Source: Ostrinia nubilalis (Eukaryota; Arthropoda; Insecta; Lepidoptera; Crambidae). Taken from it: a stretch of 64,000 bases of DNA. Numbering within the stretch: the first letter of the stretch is position 1; the number at the start of each line of letters is the position of its first letter. Of the stretch, positions 22,319 through 31,103 are shown one piece after another. The translations under genes and the position numbers were made by a program. The notes beneath the pieces were generated by a model that worked only from the letters and a program-made list of their open reading frames with translations, ran no database searches and was not told where the DNA came from. Location: NCBI RefSeq assembly GCF_963855985.1, contig NC_087095.1:9558001-9622000 (forward strand), given 5' to 3'.

Positions 22319-22603
22319 ACTCTTTCCACTACTATTTACTCTTTCCACTACTATTTACTCTTTCCACTACTATTTACTCTTTCCACTACTATTTACTCTT
22401 TCCACTACTATTTACTCTTTCCACTACTATTTACTCTTTCCACTACTATTTACTCTTTCCACTACTATTTACTCTTTCCACTACTATTTACTCTTTCCAC
22501 TACTATTTACTCTTTCCACTACTATTTACTCTTTCCACTACTATTTACTCTTTCCACTACTATTTACTCTTTCCACTACTATTTACTCTTTCCACTACTA
22601 TTT
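22319..22603. repeat. Perfect minisatellite: 15 copies of a 19-mer
   Basis: The unit ACTCTTTCCACTACTATTT repeats exactly 15 times (285 bp) with no substitutions. A diverged unit follows at about 22618-22630. Perfect homogeneity implies very recent expansion. Confidence 0.97.
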
Positions 22604-22903
22604 TCCTATATTCTAATTACTCTTCCAAATAAAAGCCATCCAAGTAGAAGTCTAGTGTCACTAACTAGTAACCACAATAGCAAACTATTAGAAACTACCT
22701 AGCTTTTAGGAATCCAATCACTACTAATCACAATTCCTAATAATTGCTACATTGAAGTCGCCGAGACCATGTGGTACATCATCATTACCAAAAATTACTT
22801 AAAAATCAAATGAGCCCCAGGTATCACAATTAGCGGTCCACATTTTGCTACCCTAGCTCGGGAGCCTAAGTCAATCAACCAATGACTTTATGATCTTAGT
22901 TAC

Positions 22904-23170
22904 ACAAGGCCAGATCCTACTGCACCACCCAGAAATATAGCACTACCGAATTCCCAGGGACTACTCAGAGCAGATACCGGTTTCTAATAGGCTACGGCTA
23001 CGATATTCTGATACAGTCTCAGACCCATATGACCTTTGCTACACGGCAAGATCGGACTGTACCACCCAGGACTACCACATTACCGAATTCCCACGGACTA
23101 CCCCACATAGCAGACACCGATTTCCAACGGGCTACGGCTACAGCATCATCCTGGTACAATCTCCGACCAA
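22904..23170. repeat. Tandem duplication of a ~137-bp module
   Basis: AGATC...CTG(C/T)ACCACCCAG, ACCGAATTCCCA, GGACTAC, GGCTACGGCTAC and a TACA(G/A)TCTC block recur in the same order in 22904-23040 and 23041-23170. The copies are diverged and noncoding. Confidence 0.7.
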
Positions 23171-23721
23171 ACAATTGAGAAACCTGTGCTTGTAATTAAC
23201 TAGATGGAACTTAGTCATCCAACTCGTTTCCCTCACAATCTCAATAGGTACTGGGCCTTCAGGGGTCTTCCTAACACGATCATGTGAATACTCAATACAC
23301 GTTTGTTAATTAGGGATCTTAAAACATAACGGTCACCATCATAGATTTCCACAATTTGAAACGAAGGTAGATGGGTTGACTCATTATAAAGTGGGTCAGA
23401 CATGGCGGGAAAACTCGAAATATTAGTCTCTATTTGCAGTATAGACGTGTATTCCCACAGTCAATTACAATTTAATACGAAATAATCAACGATCAGTTAG
23501 ATTTTAACGGATGACTATTCGGAAACGCGGCAGGTGCGATACAGCGAGACACGTACCACACGTACGCTACTATCTACCTAGCGATCGCTTGATACATTAT
23601 CAAAACACAATAGAGATTAAGGTCCATCAAAACTCAATAAACCACATCATAATTACTAAGGTCAGCAAAGCAGTAAACAATACTCTTCATCTCCATCCGA
23701 TTGTTTCTTACACCATATCAC

Positions 23722-23836
23722 AAACATGGGCTACCTCCATCCGGTACCCGAATACAACACATCATGGGCTACTTTCATCCAGTACCTAAATACAACACAA
23801 TCATGGGCTACCTCCCTCCGGTACCCGAATACAAAC
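23722..23836. repeat. Tandem repeat, three ~38-39-bp units
   Basis: CATGGGCTAC starts at 23725, 23763 and 23802, each followed by T(C/T)C(A/C)TCC(G/A)GTACC and then AATACAA. The overlapping short open frames here are by-products of the repeat. Confidence 0.75.
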
Positions 23837-24439
23837 AATCCGGTGGACTCACAGCGATCGTTTACACCTCCCCGCCAAACGCATGCCATTCACAGTCATG
23901 GCCGCACTGCTACGGGAAATCAGGCCCGATTTACGCTTACGACTACGAATGCACGGGAGATGCAAGCAATCTGAGCGACTTGCATACTACGATACTGAGA
24001 AAAATAACTTTAAAATAATTGAGTTTTGATCGACTAATCCTACAACTGGTTTAAGGTCCTTCTCCATATGAATGTAGGAGATTCATTATCATCCATGAAA
24101 AAGCAATGTACCTCCATCAAGTACACTCATCTACCAAATACTTTATCTAGCATTTTTGTACTACATTAGACACGTCTACCTCAGGCGTTCTAATTTCATT
24201 GCAATCCAATGTTCATAATTACACTACCAATCGCTACCATAATCACTGCTATTAAAACATGAAAGTAAACTAACTCAATCCTAATTATTTTCTAAAATCG
24301 ACACTTTTTAAGAACATAGAAGTAGCCAGGGCTATGTAACATGATCATTAACTTCAACACTTCAATAATGTTAGTCACTAATAAATTCGTAGGACACTCG
24401 AGTATCTCCATATGCCACAGTAATCACCATTACTGAAAC

Positions 24440-24560
24440 TGTACCATTAAGTACCATCACAACACTGTGTGCATCACCCACGGACTACACACTACGGTCT
24501 ACCAAGACCACGTCCTCTGCCACCGTGTGCATCACTCACCGACTACACACCACGATTTAC
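24440..24560. repeat. Short imperfect duplication (GTGTGCATCAC units)
   Basis: GTGTGCATCACCCACGGACTACACAC at 24467-24492 recurs as GTGTGCATCACTCACCGACTACACAC at about 24525-24550. It is noncoding and part of the repeat-built interior. Confidence 0.6.
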
Positions 24561-25285
24561 GGCTCAAGAGCAAACTCGAGTTCCCATTACAGAAAAAATA
24601 ATAATCATCACCACAACTGTGATCAGCATGTACCTCGACTTCAAATTTAGACTGGTACATAACCCTATGGCATTCTTCTCAATTGATCATGAATAGTAGG
24701 TACGCAAGTGCAAAGTGGCAAGGCTGCTATTTTCCTAAGATGAAATCTTATTTTAAGCTCACCGCCCGTATTCTACTAAACGAGTACCTACAAGGTAAAC
24801 CGACAAGGAATTCAGGAAGTCTATTTAAGCAATTCTAATAGTTTTAGTCTATTTACATCCGTCACGTACGTCCGTATCGATAATATTCACATCAGTGGTG
24901 AACCTACCACCTAGGAACCAAATAATTTACAATAACATCTTCACTCAATGTAAACTCAGCTGAGGTCACGCGTGATTAAGCACGTGACGTAATTTATTGC
25001 ATGTTCTTAACGGTCCCTTTTTTTTTGATACCATTTGTACCACTGAGCCAAACCAAAAATTATTTTGAATTAAGATTAAATTATCACTTGATTGGACGTA
25101 ATACTAATTTGCAAACAACTACCTTTTACCTGATGGTAAAACATGAAAATTCATTAACTGAAAACTACCTTTGTCCTATAAAACGTACTTTAACGAAAAT
25201 ACTAGAGAAAAGCCAAAAAGTACAAGTGCCGTTCAGTCAAATATAAAGAAAGCATCATGAATAGTAGGTATGTAAGTGCCACAAC

Positions 25286-25772
25286 TTTGAAAGCCATCCC
25301 TGTGACTCTCAAAATGAGTGAATGTTATCCCTGTAACAATCACTTTCACTAGTAATCATCCCTGTGACTACTATTGCAATTATCCCTGTAATTGCACAAA
25401 CACCCCAAGTCATCCCTGTGACTATAGGTTTCAAAATAAAGTAGTCATCCCTGTGACTACTATTGCAATTATCCCTGTAACTGCACAATACCCAAGTCAT
25501 CCCTGTGACTATAGGTTTCAAAATAAAGTAATCATCCCTGTGACTACTATTGCAATTATCCCTGTAACTGCACACTAAACCCCAAGTCATCCCTGTGACT
25601 ATAGGTTTCAAAATAATGTAATCATCCCTGTGACTACATTACTAATCGCAATCATCCCTGTGATCACGATATCGTCATAAGTCGAAAGTCTATGGTCCGT
25701 CATCAAGTCAAAATTATGTAATCATCCCTGTGATTACGAACATAGTGGTAGTCATCCCTGTGACTATCACTC
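25286..25772. repeat. Array of ~15 hairpins with invariant TCCCTG loop
   Basis: TCCCTG occurs at 25297, 25328, 25359, 25383, 25413, 25448, 25472, 25500, 25535, 25559, 25590, 25625, 25655, 25725 and 25755. Every copy is preceded by A and followed by T, and the flanks pair. Examples: TGCAATTA with TAATTGCA (25383), AGTAGTCA with TGACTACT (25448), GTAATCA with TGATTAC (25725) and AGTGGTAGTCA with TGACTATCACT (25755, one G:U). Stem sequences differ between copies while complementarity is largely kept. A higher-order unit of 87-90 bp (three hairpins) repeats about three times between 25359 and 25625. The 86- and 100-codon frames across it are by-products of the repeat. Function unknown; a structured RNA or protein-binding array is my inference. 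Confidence 0.85.
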
Positions 25773-26080
25773 AGTGGCCTCTACATCACTAATATCATTA
25801 CTCAAATCATCGTTATTACTAATAATCAATCGGCACTCGACTGATGGGCATCCCTCTAATTTGATCGTTAATCATTACACAACATAAAATGTATTCTGTG
25901 CTGACTACTTGTGTTTGACCTATACCGGTCATTACAGTAACATTATTGAAACGTCTGCCACTCAATCTTGGCGACAATCTTTAACCAACAACAACAAGTA
26001 TTCAGCAAAAGAATCAAATGAAAAACAATATCGCTCACCCTTGTGATCCAAAGTACTCGCGGGCAACCTCGTTCCGCGCC

Positions 26081-26243
26081 GCGCCGGTCCAATGTTCTCC
26101 ACTTGACCGCCGCCGCCGTCTATTGCTGTGAGCTTGACCACCACCCCGCGCCAGTCCAATGCTGTGAGCTTGACCGCCGTCCTGCGCCGGTCCAACGCTG
26201 TGAGCTTGACCGCCGTCCCGCGCCGGTCCAATGCTGTGAGCCA
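26081..26243. repeat. GC-rich 36-bp tandem repeat, ~3.5-4 units
   Basis: GCGCC(G/A)GTCCAA starts at 26148, 26184 and 26220, exactly 36 bp apart, with a degenerate first copy from 26081/26112. Each unit contains TGCTGTGAGCTTGACCGCCG. Because 36 is a multiple of 3, all frames stay open and give repetitive ORFs on both strands. I see no reason to treat these as proteins. Confidence 0.85.
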
Positions 26244-26547
26244 ATCCTTCAACCTTCTGGCCGGTTATTTTCCGGGCATACCCTCAGCTCGACTTTGACA
26301 CCACTACCCCGCCCTCAGCGCGGTACTAACCCGCCGGGTGAGACGACGTTGGTCGAGGCCCAGTGAACGACCAGCGAGCGAGCGGTTCCTGGATGCCAAA
26401 GGAGCTTGCCGGTAGTAGGTATAGGTAGGTATGTTCCTATTTTGTTGGTCCAAAATAGCACGTCGCAAATGTTGGTGTCTTCATTAGCGTGTTGGTTCCA
26501 ATATCGTTGAAAGTGATCTCAATTGCACGATTCGATCCCAATTCTGA

Positions 26548-26910
26548 TGTCGGCTCGTCAGGGATTCGAACCTCAGATATTGTGGGCGAAATAGGGTATC
26601 GTGCAATGAGAATAAGACTTGTGTTCAAACACTTTTAATAATCGTCAAACAGAGTTCAAAATCAGCACTTAGTTCTTAGTACTACAATCTAGACTTCGTC
26701 GAGCGATAAAATAGGCACTAGGTGAAACGTGGGACAGTTCCGTGACGATGTCTTCTCTTGTCGGCGTCCGGAGCGAAAGTGAGTTCGATCCGCCCCGCCG
26801 TGACCGTTACGACTCTGTCGAAGCGCGCCAAAGCGGTGTTGCGCCGATTCGCCGCTAGGTGGCGCACTTGCGTTTCACTTTAGTGTCCGTACTCATGACC
26901 GTCTGCGACA
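26548..26910. repeat. Right LTR-like repeat, 363 bp
   Basis: Same sequence as 21814-22176, with TG...CA ends, followed by the AGTA target duplication (26911-26914). The preceding bases (GATTCGATCCCAATTCTGA) are not purine-rich. Confidence 0.85.
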
Positions 26911-26914
26911 AGTA

Positions 26915-27171
26915 TATTTCTACTGTAGAAAAAAAAATTACTGTATACAAGTTACGATTATATTTCTTCATCGATATAGGTACTTAGTCTAGACGTCGGG
27001 GTCGTGCTATAGACAGAATATCTATCTCCACTGTCTGCTAAACATAGGCCGACCATTGATCTTGGCGGGAACAATACAATATTAGACGGATTTATGAGTA
27101 ACGAGTAGTTCATAATTATTGTATATTTCTAACTCTGTTTTGGCACTCACTGCTTCTATTGTTATTAGTAA
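26915..27171. other. Unassigned DNA
   Basis: AT-rich; the ATCGATATAGGTACTTAG word at 26972-26989 resembles 11448-11466. Confidence 0.4.
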
Positions 27172-27246
27172 CCGCCTCTGTGGTTTAGTGGCAAGAACAC
27201 AGTTTCAGACCCAGAGGTCCCAGGTTCGATTCCCAGTATGGGCAGA
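27172..27246 (+). repeat. tRNA-derived SINE head
   Basis: An A-box-like TGGTTTAGTGGC (27181-27192) and a consensus B box GGTTCGATTCC (27223-27233) are spaced as in tRNA genes. The acceptor and T stems do not pair properly, so it is a tRNA-derived unit rather than a tRNA gene. A TTTTTT stretch follows at 27247. Confidence 0.6.
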
Positions 27247-27464
27247 ATTTTTTCTTGGTTTGGTTGGTTGTAGGGCTTGTTTTAACTCCGCCTGGCTAGT
27301 GACCACCATCTCACCATAACAAAAATGTGAACAGCATTGCTGTGTTTTGGTGGTTGGAGGTAAAATATCCAGTTCCTTTGAGGTTGAGGATTCCGGGTTT
27401 TGCTCAATTCCACCCTAGGCCTGATCTCCTTTCCACTTCACTTAGTCATTTATTATGACTATTA

Positions 27465-27545
27465 ACGTCTACTGGGAATCGAACCCATGACGGCAGCTGC
27501 TTTAAAAGTTCGGTACGCAAACCACCTTATCAGGCGGCCATCTAC
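27465..27545 (-). repeat. tRNA-derived unit on the opposite strand
   Basis: On the minus strand CTGATAAGGTGG (A-box-like) lies upstream of a strong B box, GGGTTCGATTCCC (27474-27486). Together with 27172-27246 it forms a tail-to-tail pair about 220 bp apart. A cloverleaf is not convincing. Confidence 0.55.
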
Positions 27546-28404
27546 GAGTATAGCATAGTCTAGTGTATATTAACTTTAATCAAACTACGAATCACCTAAC
27601 AAAGAGATGTAAAGGTGAGTCCAGACTAGGTAACATAATAACACGATATAAAACGTAGTTATATGACATGTTATTAAGTATGGAAGACATGTCTACTATC
27701 TACTTAATAAGACAGTTTGTAAATAAATAACATGTTACATAATTTGGACGCACCTTAAGATTACACTTTTTTATGCGTATCATCTTGGAATCGCACCGGC
27801 GGCGACTACACATGCATTGAAAAAAAGTAAATTCAACAAACCGCATTTTGTGAAAATTGTGCACAAAAAACGTAAAAACTTATACGACGAAAATTGTTTA
27901 ACAATTTCCCAAAACGTGCATTAAACGAGACACGTAAACGAAAATTAAAACGTTTCAGATATCCCGAAACGTGGATAAAAGCCGATGGCCGACAAACGCG
28001 TCAGGCAGACGAGATGGATACCAGTAAAAAGGAGCATGGCGCAACTTGCCCGGCGTGATTGGAAGAAAAAGGGAATTGCGATCGTGGGCGAGGGAGAAGA
28101 CCAACGACGAAAAAGAAGCGCATCGAACATGAATCATTTAAAAAAGCACCCAGTCTGTATACTTCATACCGTTATTTTTACCTATTCTTGTATACATTAT
28201 ACGCTTTACAAACAATATTTTATTTGTGCGTTCTTCGATTACAAGACCTTTAAATTTTTATTGTTATCTTTGCAATAAATTGTAACTGATGTCGAATCCG
28301 CTATCTAAGCTTACAATCACTAATTTATTCTGTCTCCGGTTACAATTACAAATAATTGGGAGCCCACACACGTTTGAAAGTTAGCAGAATGATTTTATTG
28401 CGTA
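27546..28404. other. Unassigned DNA
   Basis: A 97-codon frame at 27985-28278 starts basic and hydrophilic but matches no family I know; it is most likely part of an old repeat. Nothing else is recognised. Confidence 0.4.
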
Positions 28405-28540
28405 ATGAATGAAAGGTCGGCGCTCTGCCCACCGGGTGGGGCGGGCGGCCCCGTGGGCGGGTGGTGCAACTGCCCCCCCGAGCCTTATTTCGGGTCATCG
28501 CGCCCCGACCTCGCAGGCAGCGAACGCAGCGTGAACCAAC
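28405..28540. other. GC-rich island
   Basis: A sharply bounded GC-rich block (GGGTGGGGCGGGCGG, GTGGGCGGGTGG and C7) lies within AT-rich DNA. A 62-codon frame crosses it but looks compositional. It may be a promoter-like island or an unclassified repeat. Confidence 0.4.
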
Positions 28541-28910
28541 TTGAAAATGGAGTTTCGTCTTGCTTTATTAATTTTAACAAAGTGCCTGATTAAGCTAATT
28601 TGATTATTTCAGACGTGGTGAGTGTGTAGTAAAGTTCTAGTTTATGCTCTTTTTGATAAGTCTTGGTTATTGCCTTGTTCGTCTCCCACGGGTTGGCGCC
28701 ATTAAAACTTTTTACTGTTAGTGCGACTACCTACCTATTTACATAGCTGGGCACCGTTAATCAAATAGTTAACTTCGTTAATCGTTAAACCGATAATAAA
28801 AAACTTAACTTCGTTAAACGTTAAAACGTTACATTTCGGATGATTTAACGCAAGTTAACGTTAATCGTTAATCCGTTAACACGTGATAATAAAACGAAAA
28901 AAAATATTGT

Positions 28911-29010
28911 ATGCAAAGTTCAAATAATTTCGAAAGCTTGTATCGCGCATGGAATTTATTCCTCTTTTATGTTTGCGCTACAAGCTTTCGAAATTATTTG
29001 AACCTTGCAT
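28911..29010. repeat. Inverted repeat with 32-bp arms
   Basis: Arms 28911-28942 and 28979-29010 match with one mismatch over 32 bp, around a 36-nt spacer. The similarity continues outward with gaps (GAAAAA...ATTGTA on each side). It could fold into a long hairpin if transcribed. Confidence 0.8.
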
Positions 29011-29718
29011 AAGTACAATTTTTTCTTGTTTTCGTACAACTGCATTTCAGAATAAAAGCTTTTATTATAATTTTATTATACACTTTAGTTGTATCTCAAT
29101 CTACAATTCGATGGGTGCCGGGAATAAAGCCACAATCGACAAAACACAATTTTACAGAAGAAGAGATTTAGTGTCAATTTTGAATAATTCTAAACTACGA
29201 GGCGTATCAAAACGGTTTGTATATCAAACGATGCGTTATTTTTTCTGGAGTAATATTTAATGTGCATAAGGATAGTGCTTAGAATATACTTTAAAAAAGG
29301 TAGAAATACATATTGCCGCTTCATACATTGAAAGTCGGTTCCGTAAGAGTCCATTGTGGTTTTATTCCGGTAAAAAGTGTGCAATTAATCAAACAGCAAT
29401 AGTGTATTGCAGCCTCGGGCGCTGATCTGAAGGATACAGTAATAGCCGTTTGCTTGTAGAAGATTTAAATAAAAGTTTTAACATTGTATAATATGGCACG
29501 ATTATTCCGTTCGACAAATTTTAAATGATGAATGGGAATAACGATTCAATATCCATAGTGCTTTTGGTAAATCAGGCAGTTTCAAAGATAAAATTCTGAA
29601 AAAAAATCAAAAGGTGTATAGGGACCCGCAGTTTACTAAAATCACTTAATCGGAAAACTGCTGCAATGGCTATTGCGGCATTATTCCAGGCACCCATCGA
29701 ATTACAATACAATTTAGC

Positions 29719-29944
29719 ACCAAAGTGCTCGAAAAGACAAATCCAACAAACCCACGCTCGATAAGTTTCCACCGTTTCGTTTAGGAATTCCTATGGCCAC
29801 CTCTTGACTCCATCATCAGGACCCTGGACATCATCTAGTACTAAAGTGTTCAAAATGACAAATCCAACGAACCCAAATTCGATGCGATTCCGCCGTTTCA
29901 TTTAGGAGTTTCTATGGCCACCTCCTGACTCCATCATCAGACCA
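29719..29944. repeat. Two tandem copies of a lepidopteran repeat
   Basis: AAAGTG(C/T)TC, GACAAATCCAAC, CCGTTTC(G/A)TTTAGGA and CTATGGCCACCTC then TGACTCCATCATCAG appear in the same order at 29719-29823 and 29843-29944. The CCACCTCTTGACTCC-type words belong to a common lepidopteran repeat that often abuts the next element. Confidence 0.65.
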
Positions 29945-29983
29945 GCTCAATGGTACCATAACATTGCATTGTCATCGTACTTA

Positions 29984-30730
29984 TAGCCCGACCAGGAACA
30001 TAAAAACCCTCGCCATGTTGCGGAAAACTAATGGTACTAATTTCTTTTAATGGCAACAGTAACTGAAAACTTCATTGACATGTCACCTTGCATGTCAGTC
30101 TATTGCTGTCAAAGTGTAAACAAACTTTATTTTAAATGTGCGCAATTGATTTTGTGAATTAAATTGCTAAAATCTTTTTATAGTCGTGAAAGAAAAGTGG
30201 TTCGCAATGTGTTAAAGTATTTGTCGAAGAGAAATACTAAGGGTTCGGACAATATTTTCATTGAATAATGTTTCCGACAAAGGTTGTCAAATTGACTGAC
30301 ATGTTTATCGTATAGTACAGTCCACTATGAAAATTAGCTGTGGTTTGTTTCAACTACCTATTTTAAAGTTTTTTGTCACTTTCTAAGTGTTGAATTTTAT
30401 GGAATTGGGAAAGAAGTAAGTACCGAGTTTGAAGCGTTCATGAGCAGACATTGCAGTTGAATATTCAAGTTCTGAATTTGATTATTGATGAATAATAAAA
30501 TAAATCCTACTAGCTCGATTGATGGTTTCATTTAATTTATTTAAACTAGGTTACCTATAATAATATTTTTTCGTTAACTTATGAAAATAACAAATTAGCC
30601 CGTAATCCTGAATCCTGATACATAAAGTTAGCCTATTAATTTAACACAGGTACGACTGTACTCAGTGTTGCACTATCAAATGCAATTGACTCGCCTCTAT
30701 GCCAGGGTTTTTATGTTCCTGGTCAGGCTA
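29984..30730. mobile_element. Nested TIR element with TA duplication
   Basis: Starts TAGCCCGACCAGGAACATAA and ends with the inverse of TAGCCTGACCAGGAACATAA. Inverted similarity runs about 27 bp, and TA lies on both sides (29982-29983 and 30731-30732). It is 747 bp, AT-rich and noncoding, and lies within the hAT-like element at 28742-31095. A non-autonomous TA-targeting transposon is likely; the outer flanks also show some inverted similarity, so the true ends may be wider. Confidence 0.6.
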
Positions 30731-31103
30731 TACATAAGTACACCCAGCTCATTCGGTTGATTAAAACTGGTCTTAAATTCAGTTGTAAATAAATAAAAAA
30801 AATGCATTTTTTATATCGTTGCGTTGGTAATCTGGTTAGAAAAACTGTTGTTTTGGGTTCTGGAAGTTCTGGAAGCCTGAACGTACTTGTCAGAACGCGT
30901 TTTTCAGCATGTCTGCTGTATTTTTTTGGTAAATATTAGGTACTGGATTAACGATTAACGGACTTAGGATAATTTAACGGAAGTTAACGAGTCCGTTAAC
31001 ATTTTTTAAAGTTAACTTAAAAGTTAATCCGTTAATAGAAATGTTAACTTCGTTAATTAACGATTAACGGATTAACGAGTTAATGCCCAGCTATGCCTAT
31101 TTA

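Larger units (their letters stand above)
21814..26910. mobile_element. Young coding-less element with LTR-like ends (LARD-like)
   Basis: A 5.1-kb element bounded by 363-bp direct repeats at 21814-22176 and 26548-26910 that read identical to me. Each starts TGTCGG and ends GCGACA, giving short inverted TGTCG/CGACA ends. The element is flanked by AGTA on both sides (21810-21813 and 26911-26914). These are LTR-retrotransposon hallmarks, and a 4-bp duplication fits Ty3/gypsy-type integration best. The 4371-bp interior encodes no gag, protease, RT, RNase H or integrase. It consists of tandem-repeat modules and unique spacer. I see no polypurine tract next to either repeat, so orientation is undecided. 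It is best called a large non-autonomous LTR derivative; ectopic duplication of a non-retroviral unit remains possible. Confidence 0.78.
28742..31095. mobile_element. hAT-like non-autonomous element with 8-bp duplication
   Basis: Perfect 12-bp inverted ends CATAGCTGGGCA (28742-28753) and TGCCCAGCTATG (31084-31095) are flanked by identical 8-bp CCTATTTA (28734-28741 and 31096-31103). An exact 8-bp duplication fits hAT-type transposition. Both subterminal regions are packed with GTTAAC/TTAACG words (28755-28880 and 30950-31080), typical of transposase-binding repeats. The interior holds a 32-bp-armed palindrome, a 30-bp inverted pair (29106-29137 versus 29671-29702), a tandem repeat and a nested TIR element. 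No transposase is encoded. Confidence 0.82.

Noticed and set aside
22319..22603. Possible CRISPR-like array
   Set aside because: Direct head-to-tail repeats with no spacers in a eukaryotic mobile element; it is a minisatellite.
25309..25611. Repetitive open frames (100 and 86 codons) across the hairpin array
   Set aside because: They arise because the higher-order unit is about 87-90 bp; the palindrome structure explains the sequence better than coding does.
25297..25760. Resemblance of TTATCCCTG to a homing-endonuclease (I-SceI) site
   Set aside because: Only a partial match, with no endonuclease or intron context; treated as coincidence.
26035..26366. Repetitive open frames on both strands over the 36-bp array
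   Set aside because: The unit length is divisible by three, so open frames are automatic; no start context or domain.
27172..27246. True tRNA gene
   Set aside because: A and B boxes are present, but acceptor and T stems do not pair and the flanks look like a SINE.
27985..28278. Basic 97-codon frame as a host gene
   Set aside because: No recognisable domain, no splice context and surrounded by repeats; unsupported.
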